Source of the DNA: Diplonema japonicum
Taxonomy: Eukaryota; Euglenozoa; Diplonemea; Diplonemida; Diplonemidae
Length of the DNA stretch: 64,000 nt
Reading direction: 5' to 3'
NCBI GenBank assembly: GCA_964019335.1
Contig: OZ025701.1
Location: forward strand, 296,238-360,237
In this document: piece after piece, positions 1-9,088 of the stretch
How positions within the stretch are numbered: position 1 is the stretch's first letter
How the letters are laid out: every line of letters begins with the position of its first letter
Notes under the pieces: model-generated
Database searches by the model: none
Seen by the model: the letters and a program-made list of their open reading frames with translations, nothing else
Told to the model about the DNA's origin: nothing
Program-made: the position numbers and the translations under genes

Positions 1-962
1 TCGGGGTCAGATTTTCCAAAGGACGTTGATCCAAAGTAGTGACTCCCAATTGTCTTAAGTTCCAAGCTGAAGTTCTTCCCTGCTAATTCCAGTCCATCGA
101 AGTCCAACTTCCCAGCAAGCAGGTCCGCACGGTCGAAGTCACATTCTTCGAATGCCTTCTCATCTTTGAATTTCCACAAATCCATCTTGCTGGTCGCACG
201 CCAGAACACCAGCTCGTCCCCAAGGTAGGAATACATTGCACTATCGTACATGTTGTTGGACCACTTGCAGACATCGTCGGTGATGGTGGTGTGTGTCTGC
301 ATCGAAGGGCTCCCGCTCGAGCTCCCGGCACGGATCGCAGTCCCCCCGACCACGCACCTGTTGTCGGCGTTCCCAGCGTTCTTGTACACGTATCGGGTAA
401 CGGGGACGTAGACAGACGTCACGTTGGGTGTGATGGTGCAATAGCCGTCCCGACCGGGGGGGCCCGCGGTTCCGTTCGCCAGCTGTGTCAGGTTTGCCAC
501 TTCTTCTCGGAGTTGCTGGATCTCGTCCTGCTGGCCATTAGGGACCCCGCCTGCTCCCCCGCAGCACGTTGCCGTCACATTCTCTAACTGCAGGGTCAAG
601 TTGGCGACTATTCTTTCTAGTTCACCAAGACGGTCGAGCACCTGTGGGCTTGTCGTGCTGTCCTTCTTCGTCCGAGTCCACGTCATCCCGTTGCTCCAGC
701 TGATCATTCCGTCTCCATGCCAAGGTAAGGACTTTCCGCGCATGTCTAGAGCCTGCAGAAGCCCGCCCACAGGTGCCACAGCGTCGCCGTCCACGTGAAC
801 CGTACCGTACTTCGAAGCCAGCACGCAGCCTGTTGCGTCAGCTGTGCTCGTCACCGTCATCAGGGCATCCGAAGCACTGTCATACCACTTGCCGTCGAAG
901 TCGTCACACCCAGCAGCCATCACACTGGCAGCCATGGTGGCTAAAAGCCCCCTGAGCAACAT
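1..962 (-). CDS. Secreted or membrane-anchored glycoprotein, 3' end beyond window
   Basis: An uninterrupted frame runs from the ATG at 962 to the left edge (about 320 codons, no stop), so the C-terminus is missing. The N-terminus MLLRGLLATMAASVMAAG is a typical signal peptide with a likely cleavage before CDDFDG. Residues about 105-160 hold two short heptad-like stretches (LDRLGELERIVANL and QQLREEVANLTQL) around a Cys pair. Several NxT/S sequons (NLT, NVT, NGT) are visible, followed by one collagen-like GPPGRDG. The rest has scattered Cys and aromatic residues and resembles no family I know. Signal peptide, sequons and Cys indicate an extracellular or lumenal protein. Upstream of the ATG the coding strand is A-rich, as at most genes here. 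I cannot tell whether a TM segment or more introns follow outside the window. Confidence 0.8.
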   Translation of the reverse strand, partial: MLLRGLLATMAASVMAAGCDDFDGKWYDSASDALMTVTSTADATGCVLASKYGTVHVDGDAVAPVGGLLQALDMRGKSLPWHGDGMISWSNGMTWTRTKKDSTTSPQVLDRLGELERIVANLTLQLENVTATCCGGAGGVPNGQQDEIQQLREEVANLTQLANGTAGPPGRDGYCTITPNVTSVYVPVTRYVYKNAGNADNRCVVGGTAIRAGSSSGSPSMQTHTTITDDVCKWSNNMYDSAMYSYLGDELVFWRATSKMDLWKFKDEKAFEECDFDRADLLAGKLDFDGLELAGKNFSLELKTIGSHYFGSTSFGKSDP

Positions 963-1307
963 TTTCTTTTATGAAAACTGTGAAGATTGAGATGCAAAAA
1001 GAACGTCCACCTGTGTAACAAAGACAACTACACCAACCGTCGCACGAGGAGAAAAAAAGCTGTGAAAGTTTTTTTTTTTGCTCGGCACAAGTTGCATGTA
1101 TAGTTATAAAATCATTTTTCTTTTTGAAAGATAAATTTTTGCAACAAAAAGAAATCCAAAAAGAAAAAAAAACTCAAAGTACAGGACAAGCCCCCCGCTA
1201 GAGGGCCGCCCTATGGGAGGGGGGGGGGGGTCTGTTAATACTCCCCTTCTGGAGCATTGCTTTAAAAAAAAGAGACGAGATTAAGGAAGGTTTTTTTTTT
1301 TTTTTAA
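963..1307. other. Spacer, A/T homopolymers and one repeat copy
   Basis: No gene is visible. The stretch holds short A, T and G runs and copy A of a dispersed repeat at about 1072-1135. It ends at the TTAA next to the piggyBac element. Confidence 0.6.
1072..1135. repeat. Dispersed direct repeat, copy A
   Basis: The block begins GCTCGGCACAAGTTGCAT and continues through TAGTTATAAAA to CTTTTTGAAAGA. It recurs in the same orientation at about 2937-3000. Both copies follow a poly-T run, and they lie on either side of the piggyBac remnant. Confidence 0.7.
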
Positions 1308-1693
1308 CCCATAAAGGACCGCTATTTTTCGTCTAAAAAGTCGATTTTGAACTTTTCGTTCAAATACCAAAATAAAATGGCGAGGGTGGAGTTAGAGGGT
1401 GTGTACCTATATTATTTTCACTACCCCATTTCTGGAGCGCGAAGCGGCCTGCATTTCAGCCCCAGACGCGCCCAAACTTTGGTGGTAGAGCAGCATTTGA
1501 GAGAAACAACTCTTGCAAAGGGCACATGCAATCCGGAGGTTCCATGGTTTCGGCAAGCAGCGCTTATTCAGCGTGCAGGGCGGGCTGGTTATTTTTTTTT
1601 CACCACTTATGGCCGTTCTTTGAACACAAGGTCCGAGGTGCCGCAGATATGCGACTTGTCCAATTTAAACGTATTTCTATTTTCAAGTGGTTT

Positions 1694-2256
1694 TCAAGAG
1701 GTTCTCAGGTGGTTTTTTAAGATGTCGTTAATGTGAAAAAAGTCGAAACAGGGCACAGGGCACAGGGCACAGGGCACAGGGCACAGGGCACAGGGCACAG
1801 GGCACATTGCTACGTTGCAATCTCTGCACGAGAACATGGCCTGGGTGCGTTTTTTCTCTAATTTGTTGCACACAGTGCAATTCCGTGCCTTTTGCATCTT
1901 TTCAGGACACATTAAAGGTGCACCCTTGGCACGTGAAGGTGCACCCTGAGGGGTAGGAATCTTAGGCTCCGGCGGGGAACACTTGATGTGGGCGCCGTGC
2001 CCGCGCCGGTACAAACAATCATGTTTAGAGTGTAACCGGTGTCTGATTTGCATTTTGAACCCATAACGCTTCCTCTTCTTCGGCTCACAAACAATGAACC
2101 CGACACGGCTTCTACAGCGTATGATGGTTCATCCACAGCAAGGTTTCGCTTGGGTACATACAGGGATGACCAAGAAGGAATCACAAGATTTATAAGATTG
2201 CGCCCGTTAGCCATTCTGTCTCCTTCTCCTCCACCAGGGGGCAACCCAAACCGCAT
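1694..2256 (-). pseudogene. piggyBac transposase remnant
   Basis: Two minus-strand fragments in different frames recall piggyBac transposase. The first (about 2190-2000) contains YVPKRNLAVDE followed by SKCKSDTGYTLNMIVCTGAG. This matches the family pattern around the first catalytic Asp (P.R.LSVDE ... WGIK ... SKTGY ... VYTG). The second (about 1900-1710) contains RNCTVCNKLEKKR, FSCRDCNVAMC and PCFDFFH, which fits the C-terminal Cys-rich zinc ribbon of piggyBac proteins. A frame change separates them. The middle of the catalytic domain and the N-terminus are missing. The zinc ribbon is interrupted by a 7-bp minisatellite. It is not functional as it stands. Confidence 0.8.
1750..1806. repeat. 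7-bp minisatellite (GGGCACA)x8
   Basis: About eight perfect tandem GGGCACA units lie inside the transposase remnant. On the minus strand three units make 21 nt, encoding CPVPCAL repeated between the last Cys motifs of the zinc ribbon. Confidence 0.9.
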
Positions 2257-2519
2257 TTAGCGCATTATTTTTAGGAGCCTGTTTCTTTCCATTACCGTTC
2301 TGAAATATTGTGAATATGGGGTATCTGTGAGTTCATCCTGCCCAGTAGACCTTGATATCTGTCTTGATTATGAGCCCTGTAAGTATCCAGAGGCCTCTAT
2401 ACCACTCGAATGGCTTGCTGCCCACCCCACGATAGGTGGGCATGCAGAGCACTAAAAATGCCTTAGCAGAATTTAAAAAAAAGTTTTTAGCTGAATATTC
2501 AGCTCCGGTCCTTTATGGG

Positions 2520-2792
2520 TTAAATAAAAAAAGCCCCTCTGAGACAAGCATCCTGTGCTCTGTAAAAGAATAAACCGACAGGGAGTAAATCAAGTGCCTT
2601 TTAATTCCCCGTTCTGGATGAGGAAGAAAAAGCTAAGAAGAAAAACAAAGGGAGAAAAGAAAAAAGTACAAAAAGAGGAACTGGCTGTTGTTTGTACGTG
2701 CCGGGTAAAACCTGGAGAAGTTTGTCAACCCGAAACACGTTGTCAACGTTCCCCTTTTGTTTAGACAAGTCAAAGACTCGTTCTTGCAAAAT

Positions 2793-2827
<35 letters not shown>

Positions 2828-2906
2828 AGGGAGGTTTTCGAGTTAAAAGAAAATAATTATTTATGACCATATGTTCGCACAAGCAAAAAAAAAAAAATTC
2901 ATTCGA

Positions 2907-2948
<42 letters not shown>

Positions 2949-3078
2949 CGGCACAAGTTGCATATAGTTATAAAAATCAATTATTTCCTTTTTGAAAGAA
3001 AGGAAAAAGAAAAAAAAAACAGGGAGGAAATGAAGATCGAGAAAAAAAGATAAAGAGAAAGAGGGGGGGAAAAAAAAA
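2520..3078. other. Spacer with paired poly-A / poly-T tracts
   Basis: No gene is visible. The spacer contains A30 at 2797-2826 and T36 at 2910-2945, which could form a homopolymer foldback, followed by copy B of the dispersed repeat (about 2937-3000) and purine-rich sequence up to the stop of the next gene. Confidence 0.6.
2937..3000. repeat. Dispersed direct repeat, copy B
   Basis: This is the second copy of the GCTCGGCACAAGTTGCAT block, in the same orientation as copy A, immediately after the T36 run and just downstream of the stop codon of the 3CxxC gene. Confidence 0.7.
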
Positions 3079-4104
3079 TCATTCTCTCTTCTTCATCACT
3101 AAATTGAGCTTGATTTTGAGAGACCCGATGCACACTTCATCACCACCGGTGTACTTGTATTTAATAGGTTTTGCATCTCCTGTTGTCACTCTGTCCCGGT
3201 GCGCCACAGCCAGCACAGCGGTCAATAGATCCACGAAGCTACCGTAGCAGCACCCGTATAGTTGGCAACCCTCGCAGAACGAGGCCAAGTGCGCTTTCTT
3301 GGGAGCTAGCGTAGAGTTGCTGTCGTCCTCATCTTCAACGTGTCTCACGACTAAGCTGTTCATGACTGGCCGCCCTGCATGCATGCATTTCTTGCAGTTT
3401 TGTCCAACGACCTCACGAAATGTTTTGTTCTTCTTCTCGGAAGCCTTAACCATGCGAACTTTGGGGATCTCAACTGCATTGTTCTCCGGAACATCACGAA
3501 CTGTTTTGTTCTTCTTCTCAAAAACCCTCATTCTGCCCTTGTGTGAGTACCAGTTTGAAGGGCACGATGTGCACCTGAAAGGAACTTCCACACGGCAGTG
3601 GTGCCTGCTTCCCAGCTTGTACCTGGGGTCATTTAAGTCAGCTCTGCATTCTGAACACGGGCCTTTTCGTTTAAAATCATGAAGACCTGCGTCGGGATCT
3701 GCGGCATACTCTTTCAAGAATTTAGTTGCGAACTTATCGCTTTTGAGCTCAGCTCTCAACTGGTTTCGCCTCGCGTTGTTCTTCATGCTGAGCAGGGCGC
3801 GCATGCGCCTGATGGTCTCCTTCACCTCCTTGTATTCCGTGTACTCATCGTAAGCTTCGTTTTCCAGGTTCATGGTGATGGTGGCAACCTCGCCTGTTGT
3901 TCTTAAGACAGTCCACTTCCCCTTCTTCTCTTGCAGCATGGTTTTTTCGACGGTGGGGATCTTTTCGAGAGCTCTTCCGATGGCCCCGTTCAGATGCGCG
4001 GGTGTTGCGGTGTTGTCGCGAAGAGCCGTTTCGAGCGCATCGTTTACTTGCTTTTTGAATTCGTCGATTACACTCTTTCTTCCTCGTGCACGTCCGCCAG
4101 CCAT
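3079..4104 (-). CDS. 3CxxC-type zinc-finger protein
   Basis: Single-exon gene of 341 residues. The N-terminal ~145 residues are helical and basic. The C-terminal half carries CSEC, HHCRVEVPFRCTSC, NWYSHKG, QNCKKC and CEGCQLYGCC, the CxxC spacing of the zf-3CxxC domain known from receptor-transporting proteins, ZAR1 and Shiftless. In that family the domain is a zinc-binding module, often used with RNA or membrane-protein partners. The role here is unknown. The loop between the second and third CxxC contains an internal duplication (EKKNKT followed by R.V appears twice). The ATG at 4104 starts MAGGRARGRKS and follows an A-rich leader. A broken paralogue lies directly upstream in transcription (4967-5853). 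Domain assignment is fairly secure, function is not. Confidence 0.82.
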   Translation of the reverse strand: MAGGRARGRKSVIDEFKKQVNDALETALRDNTATPAHLNGAIGRALEKIPTVEKTMLQEKKGKWTVLRTTGEVATITMNLENEAYDEYTEYKEVKETIRRMRALLSMKNNARRNQLRAELKSDKFATKFLKEYAADPDAGLHDFKRKGPCSECRADLNDPRYKLGSRHHCRVEVPFRCTSCPSNWYSHKGRMRVFEKKNKTVRDVPENNAVEIPKVRMVKASEKKNKTFREVVGQNCKKCMHAGRPVMNSLVVRHVEDEDDSNSTLAPKKAHLASFCEGCQLYGCCYGSFVDLLTAVLAVAHRDRVTTGDAKPIKYKYTGGDEVCIGSLKIKLNLVMKKRE

Positions 4105-4363
4105 GTTTTCTCTTTTTTTTTTTTAAAAACTATGCAAATAATGCCTGGGGGGGGGGTGCAAAAAGTGACGGTGACGCAAACTAACCCAGTGTATGCGGAT
4201 AGCATAAGAAAAAAAGGAGATAAAAAAAGCAGGGAGGAAAGTAGATCTACCCTTTCGTAAAAAAGAGAAGACTGAAAGTACAACTCGTTTGACTTTGCCC
4301 CCCTTATTATTATTATTTTTTTTTTCCCCTGCTCGAGTAGGGGACATAAGAAACAACAAACAT

Positions 4364-4397
<34 letters not shown>

Positions 4398-4780
4398 CAG
4401 CAGGAAAAAAAAGGGGGGGTTCGGCCGGTTGTTCTGCAAAAGTAGCATGCAATTTACATAAGAGATAAAGGAGGCCAGTGTTGGCGGCGACACGTGGAAT
4501 TAAAAAAGAAAAGATGCGAGAAAAAAAGGGATGAGAAGAAAACCACCTTAAAGAAAGGAGGTAAAAAAAAAAAACAAGAAGGAAAGCAGATCTACCCTTT
4601 CGTAAAGAGAAGACTGGTATAATTTGTCAGGTTTGTTCCCCCCCCCTTTTTTTTTTCTTCCTGCTCGAGTATTGCAAGAAAAAAAAAAAAAACACTTTTT
4701 TTTTTTTTTACTCAGCAGAGGGGGTACAAAGTTGGTCAGTAGTGTTCGGGAGAAAAAAAAAAAGAGAAAATTTGCTGCGC

Positions 4781-4823
<43 letters not shown>

Positions 4824-4934
4824 TAGGGATAGACAATAAAGAGCAAGAACAAAAAAAAAATCTCTTTTCTTCTTCTTCTTTTTTTTTTTTTTTTTTTTTT
4901 TTTTTTCTTCTTCCTCTAAAACCAATCACCAAAA

Positions 4935-4966
<32 letters not shown>
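4105..4966. other. Spacer between the two 3CxxC copies
   Basis: No gene is visible. The spacer is dominated by poly-T runs of 12-39 nt on the plus strand (for example 4785-4822) and holds a duplicated ~150-180 bp block described separately. Confidence 0.6.
4229..4730. repeat. Tandem direct duplication in spacer (two copies)
   Basis: Copy 1 (about 4229-4408) and copy 2 (about 4574-4730) share, in order, AGATCTACCCTTTCGTAAA, GAGAAGACTG, a C-run, CCTGCTCGAGTA, a T-run and TTTTACTCAGCAG. They differ mainly in homopolymer lengths, so the block duplicated and the runs then drifted. Confidence 0.75.
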
Positions 4967-4971
<5 letters not shown>

Positions 4972-5853
4972 ATTCTGAGGTGATTTTTGTTGCAACATCA
5001 ACCGTCACAGCTACGTAGAGCAACACCTTTGCTCTTCCAATATAAAGCACCTTCCCACCATCATACTGGTACTCAATGGGGGAACCATAGCCATCATAGT
5101 ACGACGCAGCAAGCACCGTGGTGAAGAGATCAACAAACCATCCTTGGCAAGACCCGTATAGAATACACCCTTCACAAAGCTCATGGTGGGGTTTTTTGGA
5201 GGGCCCGCTTGTTTCCTCGCCCACTATGAAGTCTTTGGAAACTCCTTCCGTGTGACATTCTTTGCAATATTGCGTTAAAACTCTTTCATTTTCGACATCG
5301 TACCTTGCAAGGCGGGAATACCATGACTGCCTGCATTTTTTGTTTGTGCACCTGAAGCGAGCTTCCACCTTGCAGTGATGGGTTGTGCCAAGTTTGTATT
5401 TTGGATCTTCAAGTGCCTTGTTGCAGATCTGACATGGTGTGCCTTCGAACCCATATGTATAGTCATCTCTCCTTTGGAACTCACCATTATCCATTTCGTT
5501 GAAGAAAGCACGTGCAGTGGGGGTCAGATCTGAGCTCTTGCCGTAAGGCTCTCTTGCGGGCACCTTGCCCGTGCCGCATTGTGTTCATTGTCTTTTTTAT
5601 CTCCTCGAACTCTTCTTCTTCGTAGCCGTTGTTCTCAAGGCGCATTGTGAATGTGCCTGTTTCGCCTGTTGACTTTGTGATGGTTCATTTGTTCTTTGCA
5701 ACGGCGACGTTGATGACACCACGCAAAGCTCTGAACCTTCTGTCCAGCGTACCCGATGTCGACAGGGTGCAACTGGCACTCTTTCAGCACCGTTTTCACA
5801 AGCTTCCAGATGTCCTTTTCCAAATGCGAGTTCTCCTTTTTGCGGATCGGCAT
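4967..5853 (-). pseudogene. Broken tandem paralogue of the 3CxxC zinc-finger gene
   Basis: The intact last part (5563-4967, 198 codons) has CQIC, HHCKVEARFRC, SWYSRL, QYCKEC and CEGCILYGSCQGWFVDL, closely parallel to the gene at 3079-4104. The upstream part also matches that gene, but only when the frame is changed. One frame begins MPIRKKENSHLEKD at 5853. A second frame contains LRGVINVAVAKNK, an in-frame TGA and then TGETGTFTMRLENNGYEEEE. A third frame continues from ARAFFNEMDNGEF. At least two frameshifts and one stop are therefore needed. None of the breaks is at a long homopolymer, so simple sequencing error is less likely. A shorter protein starting at MPAREPYG (5563) could still be made. 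Confidence 0.72.
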
Positions 5854-6386
5854 TTTCTTTTTTTTTAATTGAAATTATGCAACTAAATGTGCCTTTTTTT
5901 TTTTTTTTTTTTTTTTTTAAATATTTGGTTTGTTTACCATCATTGACAGAAGATGCGGGGTTAACATCCGCAAAACCAAGGCAACTTCTCAGTAGCTGTA
6001 TTTCGTATTTCAACAAAAAAAAAAAAGAATATGAAAAAAAAAAGGACAATGAAGGGAAGAAAAAAAGAGCGGGAAGGTAAGAGAGAAAAAAAAATAACTT
6101 TCTCTTCTTTTTTTTTTTCAAGAGAAAAAAAAAATATAAAAAAAAAAAAAGTAGATGGAAAAGAAATAAAAGGACGGCCAGAGACAGGTGGTTGACCTCC
6201 TTTCTGTTTTATTTCATTCACCTCGGAAAAAAAGTTTTTCAAAACAAAAAAAAAAACTTTCTTTCTTTTTTTTGTTCTTTTTTTTTTTTTTTTTTAAAAA
6301 AAAAAACCCGCAAAAGAAATGAGAGGAAAAAGAAGAGAACAAAAAAAAAATGAAGCAAGGGTAGGAAGAAAGCAAAAAAGGGGGAG

Positions 6387-6426
<40 letters not shown>

Positions 6427-6430
6427 CTAA
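5854..6430. other. Spacer, homopolymer-rich
   Basis: No gene is visible. Poly-A and poly-T runs alternate, including A36 at 6387-6422 next to the stop of the MAPEG gene. Confidence 0.6.
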
Positions 6431-6922
6431 CTAAATTTCAACAATAGCCTTGATCATCAGGTAAACAAGAGCCGCGTGGTGGATAAGAAAACACCCAGAA
6501 CGGAGGAAACTAAGGGTTGGATTGCTGGTACTCAGGTAGGCAATGTTGTAGAAAAAACGAGCGACCAGCGCTACAATTATTGCTACATTTACTATTTTAG
6601 AGTCCAGTTGAGCTATGTAAGCAGAGGCCATGGCAGCGAGGAACACTGTGAAACCTTCCCATCCGTTATCGTGTGCCCCCTGTGCCCTTCTAATAAAAGG
6701 CGCATCAGGGTGGTCGGGGTTGTTGGCTACAAGGTCAATAGCCCGTCGGGGCTCTGGGTTGACATCCACAACCAGCGGCTTTGCAAGAGCACTCCCATTG
6801 GGTGTAGTGATCTCTTCACTGCTCGGGTTGAAAATCCTATGCGCTCTGGCGAATGCGGGGACCATCAAAAGGAAGTGGTAAATAGGCATAGCGACTGCCA
6901 TCATAACAACATTCTCTGACAT
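6431..6922 (-). CDS. MAPEG-family membrane protein
   Basis: Single exon, 163 residues, close to the usual ~130-165 for MAPEG proteins (membrane-associated proteins in eicosanoid and glutathione metabolism). It opens with a hydrophobic helix (MMAVAMPIYHFLLMVPAFARAHR). It contains RRAQGAHDNGWEGFTVFLAAM, which corresponds to the family's conserved RA..AH.N..E..P.F segment, then two or three further hydrophobic helices (IVALVARFFYNIAYL, LIHHAALVYLMIKAIV). Eukaryotic MAPEG enzymes act in the ER or outer mitochondrial membrane as glutathione transferases, peroxidases or leukotriene synthases. Bacterial-type members are uncharacterised. The start MSENVVMM at 6922 follows a poly-A stretch. The family call is good, the substrate is unknown. 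Confidence 0.75.
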   Translation of the reverse strand: MSENVVMMAVAMPIYHFLLMVPAFARAHRIFNPSSEEITTPNGSALAKPLVVDVNPEPRRAIDLVANNPDHPDAPFIRRAQGAHDNGWEGFTVFLAAMASAYIAQLDSKIVNVAIIVALVARFFYNIAYLSTSNPTLSFLRSGCFLIHHAALVYLMIKAIVEI

Positions 6923-7413
6923 TTTTTTTTTTTTTTTTCTTTTTTTGAATGTGTAAAAACCTTTTTTTTTTTTATATTTTTTTTTAGAAAATTTGAAAAA
7001 AAAAAAAAGAGAAGAAAAAAAAAAAAAGAATTCAACAACACACTGATGGGTGTCACCCCCCCCCCCCCCCCCCCCCGGCTTCATTCCCTGAATATGAAGC
7101 ACAGACCAAAGGATTGTTAGGCCCGCTTTCCCGGAGCAGAAAAATTCGTTTGAGCGGAAATTCTTTTTTTTTTTTTCTCGAAAAAAGCTATTTTTTTTTG
7201 TTTTCAGGTTACATCAGCATCCTATGTTTATGTGGGGACTTTTTTTTTTTTTTTTTCTTTTTTTCCGTCTTCCTTTTTTTTTTTTTTGGGCGAAAAAAAA
7301 AACAAAAAAAAAAAAAAACACTATGGTTTCCCCCCCCCTATTTGTCCCCCCTCCTAAAAAAAAAAAAAGTCAGATCTTTACCGATTGGTAACTACAGTAA
7401 TTAGGGCCGCTTT

Positions 7414-7450
<37 letters not shown>

Positions 7451-7539
7451 ATAGACTAGGCCATAGAAAGAAAGAAATGACTTAGCTGTGCCTCATTAAC
7501 CGACTGGCGTACGAACAACTTTAAAAAAAAAAAAAAAAT
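6923..7539. other. Spacer, homopolymer-rich
   Basis: No gene is visible. The spacer includes C runs (about 7056-7076), several T runs of 10-30 nt and an A run just before the stop of the stomatin-like gene. Confidence 0.6.
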
Positions 7540-7883
7540 CTATTGCAAAGGAGGAGGAGGGAATGGCATTTCTGGGGTCCAGGCTTGGGTTGCTGCGCCC
7601 GGCGCTTCAGGTTCTTTTTCGCCTGCATCGGCGGTAAAAGGGAGGGGAGAAGGAGAGATAGGGGTGCCCTTGTTAACGGCTGCATAAACAGACATGGCAG
7701 AGGTAATCATCGCTATATTTAAAAAAAAAAATTTTTTTTTTTTAATTATTTCCCCTGCCCTCCATCATCCAAACCTGAAGGGTCCTGCAGATTAGACGGA
7801 AGGACAACTGTGTTTGTCTCCTTTGCAATGTTGCCGAAGCTTTCGATGTATTTCTTTGCAACCTCCAGTTTCATAGCCTATTT

Positions 7884-7916
<33 letters not shown>

Positions 7917-8984
7917 CCCACACTTCTTCCGAGTTTGCGTTGTTCTTGATAGTGGTGGCGACAATTCTGATGGCGTCAGCTTGCGCTTCGCTGATTAATT
8001 TCATTTTTGAGGCTTCGCCCTCTGCCTGTTTCACTGTGACAACCCGTTCTGCTTCTGCGAGGAGTTCTTTTGCTTTTTGTTCACCAGCAGCTCGGTTTGT
8101 CATCGCATCTCTGTCACCCTCACTCTCAAGGACATTTTTCCGCCGTTTCCTGTCTGCCTCCGCCTGAAGGTCCATACTCTTTCGGACGGTGTCCGAGACC
8201 TGAATATCCCTTATCTCGTACCTCTTGCACTGTATCCCCCAGCTTTCAGCGTCGATTGCAATCGCCGCCCTGATGTTCACGTTAAGCTGGTAAGAGATTT
8301 TTTTTTTCCCTTTTTTTTTTTTTTTTTTCCAACATCATACCTCAGCTCTTTCGGCGAACAGCCTGTCGAGGGTCAGCTTACCAATTTCGCTCCGCATAGT
8401 TGTTTGCGCCACGTTGAGAAGACTGTGAATCGGGTTTTCAACATCTGTGCGAAGAGGGGGGGGGGGGGGGGGGGGGTTTATCTTTTTTTTTTTTTTTGTA
8501 TTACATACTGTAGCTTGCCCTTTCGGCATTGTCGATTTTCATGAATAGGATACCGTCGATGTTCACAACCACGTTGTCCTTAGTTATGGCGCTTTGGTTG
8601 GGGATTTCTTGGGTTTGTTCCTGTTTTTCTTTCTTCTTTTTTTTTTTTTTCCCTTCAAACCTTGCTCGAGTGAACGTAGCTTATCCGGTCCACGAACGGC
8701 ACCAAGAACGCCAAACCCGGTTCCAAGGTTTTGCTGTACCTCCCCAGGCGCTCTATCACCCAGAGCTCACCCTGGGGCACAATGCACACTCCCTTGTTGA
8801 TGGGGGGTTTTTTGATGTAATCCGAGGCGCTCTTCGGCTGCCTCATAGGAGGGGGCGAGTTGTAAGGGTCGTTCAAGGGGGTTCCCCAATACGGCGGCTG
8901 AGAAGGTGGCCCGCCCTGTGGGGGCGGTGGGTGTGACCCTGCAGAGTAACATCTGCGGGCCACCAGCACTGGCGACCGAAGCAT
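7540..8984 (-). CDS. STOML2: Mitochondrial stomatin-like protein 2 (six exons)
   Basis: Exons 8984-8661, 8620-8509, 8444-8341, 8286-7924, 7877-7775 and 7712-7540 join in frame to 392 residues. The start [16 protein letters not shown] is a mitochondrial presequence. The SPFH/prohibitin-type core follows ([54 protein letters not shown], then an Ala/Glu-rich coiled coil). The end [20 protein letters not shown] aligns with the C-terminal region of SLP-2. SLP-2 proteins form rings in the inner mitochondrial membrane and organise cardiolipin-rich domains. All five introns are short (40, 64, 54, 46 and 62 nt). Donors are GTTTGA, GTATGT, GTATGA, GTGTGG and GTTTGG, and each intron has an A or G/C run. 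Phases agree at every junction. Confidence 0.9.
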
Positions 8985-9088
8985 TATTTTTTTTTTTTTT
9001 TTCCCCTCTTCCCCCCTCCCTCACGCTTCGTTTTTTTTTGTTAACTATTATATGTCAATGTTTCAAAATAATATTTTTTTTTTTCTTC

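Larger units (their letters stand above)
1308..2519 (-). mobile_element. Decayed piggyBac-superfamily transposon (1,212 bp)
   Basis: The left end reads TTAA|CCCATAAAGGACCG and the right end is its exact inverse, CGGTCCTTTATGGG|TTAA. That gives a 14-bp perfect terminal inverted repeat starting with CCC and a TTAA duplication at 1304-1307 and 2520-2523, the signature of the piggyBac superfamily. Inside, on the minus strand, are fragments of a piggyBac transposase in different frames. The element is shorter than autonomous piggyBacs (about 2.4 kb or more), so it is a deletion derivative. Inner sequence beyond the inverted repeats differs between the two ends. Confidence 0.88.

Noticed and set aside
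1750-1806. Telomere-like repeat
   Set aside because: GGGCACA is not a known telomere unit, and the tract lies inside a transposase coding remnant.
4548-5001. Frames made of poly-Lys/poly-Phe
   Set aside because: They only read through homopolymer tracts in spacers and carry no motif.
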